Source of the DNA: Micromonospora sp. PLK6-60
GTDB taxonomy: Bacteria > Actinomycetota > Actinomycetes > Mycobacteriales > Micromonosporaceae
Reading direction: 5' to 3'
Length of the DNA: 64,000 nt
NCBI RefSeq assembly: GCF_019890675.1
Contig: NZ_JAIOAA010000004.1
Coordinates: 1-64,000, forward strand
Program-made: the position numbers and the translations under genes
Part shown: positions 62,077 through 64,000 of the stretch, piece by piece
Layout: each line of letters begins with the position of its first letter
Position numbering within the stretch: position 1 is the first letter of the stretch
The notes under the pieces: generated by a model
The model's database searches: none
What the model was told of the DNA's origin: nothing
What the model saw: only the letters and a program-made list of their open reading frames with translations

Positions 62077-63134
62077 GCCAGTCCCTCCAGTGTGGGCGCG
62101 TCGGCGGCCGGCCCCGGTCGGGGCGCCGTGCCGACGCCGAAGAACGCCCGGCGGCGCAGCTGTGCCCAACGGCCGGCGGGGCCGCGGTCCCGGCCCCGGA
62201 CCTGAGCGGCGCTGACCTCCGTGCCGGCGTGCCGGGCCGCCTCCTGGGCGGCGGCCGGCAGCGACCGTACGCCGGTGGCGCCGGTCGGCGCGGGCCGCCG
62301 CTCGGCGCCGATGCCGAGCGCGGAGATCACCGTCGGCAGCAGCGCGGCGACCGCCATCGCGTAGCCCTCCGCCGAGGGGTGGAACCGGTCCCAGGCGAAC
62401 ATCCGGGCCGGCTCCGCGTCGAACCGGGGGCCGAGCAGGTCGCCCAGCGACACCGTCCAGCCGCCCGCCTCGACCACGGCCACCGTCTGCGCGGCCGCGA
62501 GCTGCCGGCTCCACCGCCGGGCCAGCCAGCGCAGCGGCGGCTGGATCGGCCGGATCGCGCCCAGGTCGGGACAGGTGCCGACCACCACCTCACAGCCGGC
62601 GGCGCGCAGCGCGCGGACGCCGTCGACCAGGTAGCGGACCGCGAGGGCGGGCGGGGTGCGGTTGGTCACGTCGTTGCCGCCGATCAGGATCACCGCGATG
62701 TCGGGATCGACGTCCAGGGCGGACTCCACCTGCGGCTTCAACCCGGCGGAGAGGCTGCCGACCACGGCGAACCGGTGCACTCGGACCGGGCGGTGCAGCC
62801 GGCGGGACAGGCCGGTGGCGAGCAGCGCCCCGGGCGTCTCCCGGCGGCGGTGCACGCCGTATCCGGCGGCCGAGGAGTCGCCCAGGATGACCATGGTGAC
62901 CGGCCGGCCGGGATACCGGGCGCCGTAGACGCCGTCGCAGCGCGGCGGGGGCGCCTCGGCCATCGGGATGGTGCGCCGGGCCTGCCGGGCCTGCCCGAGC
63001 AGCACGCCTCCGGTCGCGGCGGCGGCCGCCGCGGTGGCGCCCGTGCCGATCGCCGCCACCCGGGCGATCCGCCACACGCGCCGCCACTGCGGTGCGACCG
63101 GTGCGACCGGTACGACGGAGCCGACGTCCCCCAT
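62073..63134 (-). CDS. SGNH/GDSL hydrolase, copy A
   Basis: 353 residues, upstream partner of the previous gene. N-terminal helix (VAAIGTGATAAAAAATGGVL), then ILGDSSAAGYG (Ser), VGSLSAGLKP (Gly), GGNDVTNRTPP (Asn) and DRFHPSAEGY (Asp, His). It carries an extra C-terminal region of about 75 residues, rich in Ala and Arg (AAQEAARHAGTEVSAAQVRG), absent in copy B. Both share VVVGTCPDLGA, showing common origin. Translationally coupled pair. Confidence 0.9.
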   Translation of the reverse strand: MGDVGSVVPVAPVAPQWRRVWRIARVAAIGTGATAAAAAATGGVLLGQARQARRTIPMAEAPPPRCDGVYGARYPGRPVTMVILGDSSAAGYGVHRRRETPGALLATGLSRRLHRPVRVHRFAVVGSLSAGLKPQVESALDVDPDIAVILIGGNDVTNRTPPALAVRYLVDGVRALRAAGCEVVVGTCPDLGAIRPIQPPLRWLARRWSRQLAAAQTVAVVEAGGWTVSLGDLLGPRFDAEPARMFAWDRFHPSAEGYAMAVAALLPTVISALGIGAERRPAPTGATGVRSLPAAAQEAARHAGTEVSAAQVRGRDRGPAGRWAQLRRRAFFGVGTAPRPGPAADAPTLEGLA

Positions 63135-63328
63135 ACCGCGACATTATCGCGGTCGGGCGACAGGCCGCTGTCGTCGTGACGGCCGGATCGTGGCTGGGAA
63201 CAGCCGACTCTGGGTACTTCTTCCGACAGTACGGGCACCGGTGCGTACGGTGACCGGATCGTGACCCGGGACGCGCGGCCGGACTTGCGCGCGGCCGGCA
63301 TCCTGACCACGTGGAGAGGGCGGGAACG

Positions 63329-63685
63329 ATGGGTAGGACGTTGAAGCGGAGCGCGGCTTTCGTCGCGCTGTCCCGGGCGGTGGCGTCCGGGACCAGGGGT
63401 GGGCCCTCGCTGGGCACCCGGCTGGCGGCGCTGCCCCGGATGGTCCGGGCCACCGCCCGCGGGGAGTACGACGGCGGCCTCCGGCTGGCCATGATGGCGG
63501 CGGCGACCGCGTACGTGGTCTCGCCCCTGGACGTGGTGCCGGAGCTGTTCCTCACCGTGTTCGGGCTGGTGGACGACGCGGTCATGATCACCTGGCTGGC
63601 CGGCAGCGTGCTGTCGGAGACCGAGCGCTTCCTGGAGTGGGAGGCTCGTCGCAGCTCTGTGATCCCCGGGCATGTGACGCCCTGA
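63329..63685 (+). CDS. DUF1232 (YkvA-like) membrane-associated protein
   Basis: 118 residues. The DUF1232 core is AYVVSPLDVVPELFLTVFGL followed by VDDAVMITWLAGSVL, with the SPxDxxP and DD landmarks. Function is unknown. The ATG at MGRTLKRS is chosen; a GTG six codons upstream is in frame. GAGAGGGCGGG precedes the ATG. Confidence 0.85.
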   Translation: MGRTLKRSAAFVALSRAVASGTRGGPSLGTRLAALPRMVRATARGEYDGGLRLAMMAAATAYVVSPLDVVPELFLTVFGLVDDAVMITWLAGSVLSETERFLEWEARRSSVIPGHVTP

Positions 63686-63763
63686 CGGGACGTACCCTGG
63701 GCGCGGACACGCGAGTCATCCGCCCGGCGCCGGAGCCGGCGCCGAGGATAAGGACACATCGAG

Positions 63764-64000
<237 letters not shown>

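Overview
The window is chromosomal DNA from a very GC-rich actinomycete, most likely Micromonospora or a close Micromonosporaceae relative. The evidence is heavy GTG/TTG start usage, third-position GC bias that creates long spurious antisense reading frames, a tRNA-Leu with anticodon UAA (the bldA tRNA of actinomycetes), and seven copies of a 58-bp GGGGCCCC-type intergenic repeat of a kind I associate with this family. Much of the gene order follows a core block known from Mycobacterium tuberculosis: glpX next to a DUF4245 gene, xseB/xseA next to ispH, mfd-mazG-lipoprotein-eno-ftsB-DUF501-ppx, and thiolase-SGNH-cbs. No rRNA, CRISPR array, prophage, transposase or complete insertion sequence was seen.

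Layout. 0-8.2 kb: rhomboid protease, ferredoxin-NADP reductase, a membrane protein with Asp-box motifs, a TetR regulator divergent from a nucleotide-sugar-epimerase-like oxidoreductase (two palindromic operators between them), a YdcZ-type transporter, glpX and a DUF4245 protein. 8.3-10.4 kb: two tandem LppX/LprG-like lipoproteins. 10.4-14.6 kb: xseB, then an accessory insert, then xseA and ispH. The insert holds the C-terminal tail of what looks like a polymorphic toxin, translationally coupled to an intact HEAT-repeat protein (probable orphan immunity gene), a long hairpin, and a DUF4291 gene broken by an in-frame stop and truncated. 15-22 kb: two large secreted subtilases in tandem. 22-30 kb: rmuC, a Gly-rich membrane protein, ppc, a YhgE/Pip-like membrane protein, a cyclase-family protein lacking the usual metal-binding His pair, and an AraC regulator. 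30-45 kb: mfd, SurA-like lipoprotein, mazG, a DUF885 metallopeptidase-like protein, NADH pyrophosphatase, lipoprotein, eno, ftsB-like gene, DUF501, argA-type acetyltransferase, ArsR-like regulator, ppx. 45-49 kb: a small AlpA-like regulator divergent from a Cys-containing small protein, an LppU-like protein, a PadR/HAAS pair, a dienelactone hydrolase with a possible upstream leader ORF, and a family-5 uracil-DNA glycosylase. 49-54 kb: a DUF4129-MoxR-DUF58 operon. 54-64 kb: NDH-2, a multi-spanning membrane protein, tRNA-Leu(UAA), two Bax-inhibitor-1 proteins, thiolase, two SGNH hydrolases, a DUF1232 protein and the start of cbs.

Cross-cutting themes. The 58-bp repeat sits at gene 3' ends and in places supplies the stop codon and last residues of a protein. 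Several other genes end inside short tandem duplications (17-bp, 14-bp and 61-bp units). Several genes have a -10 hexamer only 6-8 nt before the start codon and no ribosome binding site, as expected of leaderless transcripts. Four gene families occur as adjacent paralogue pairs. The most unusual locus is the toxin/immunity remnant that now separates xseA from xseB.
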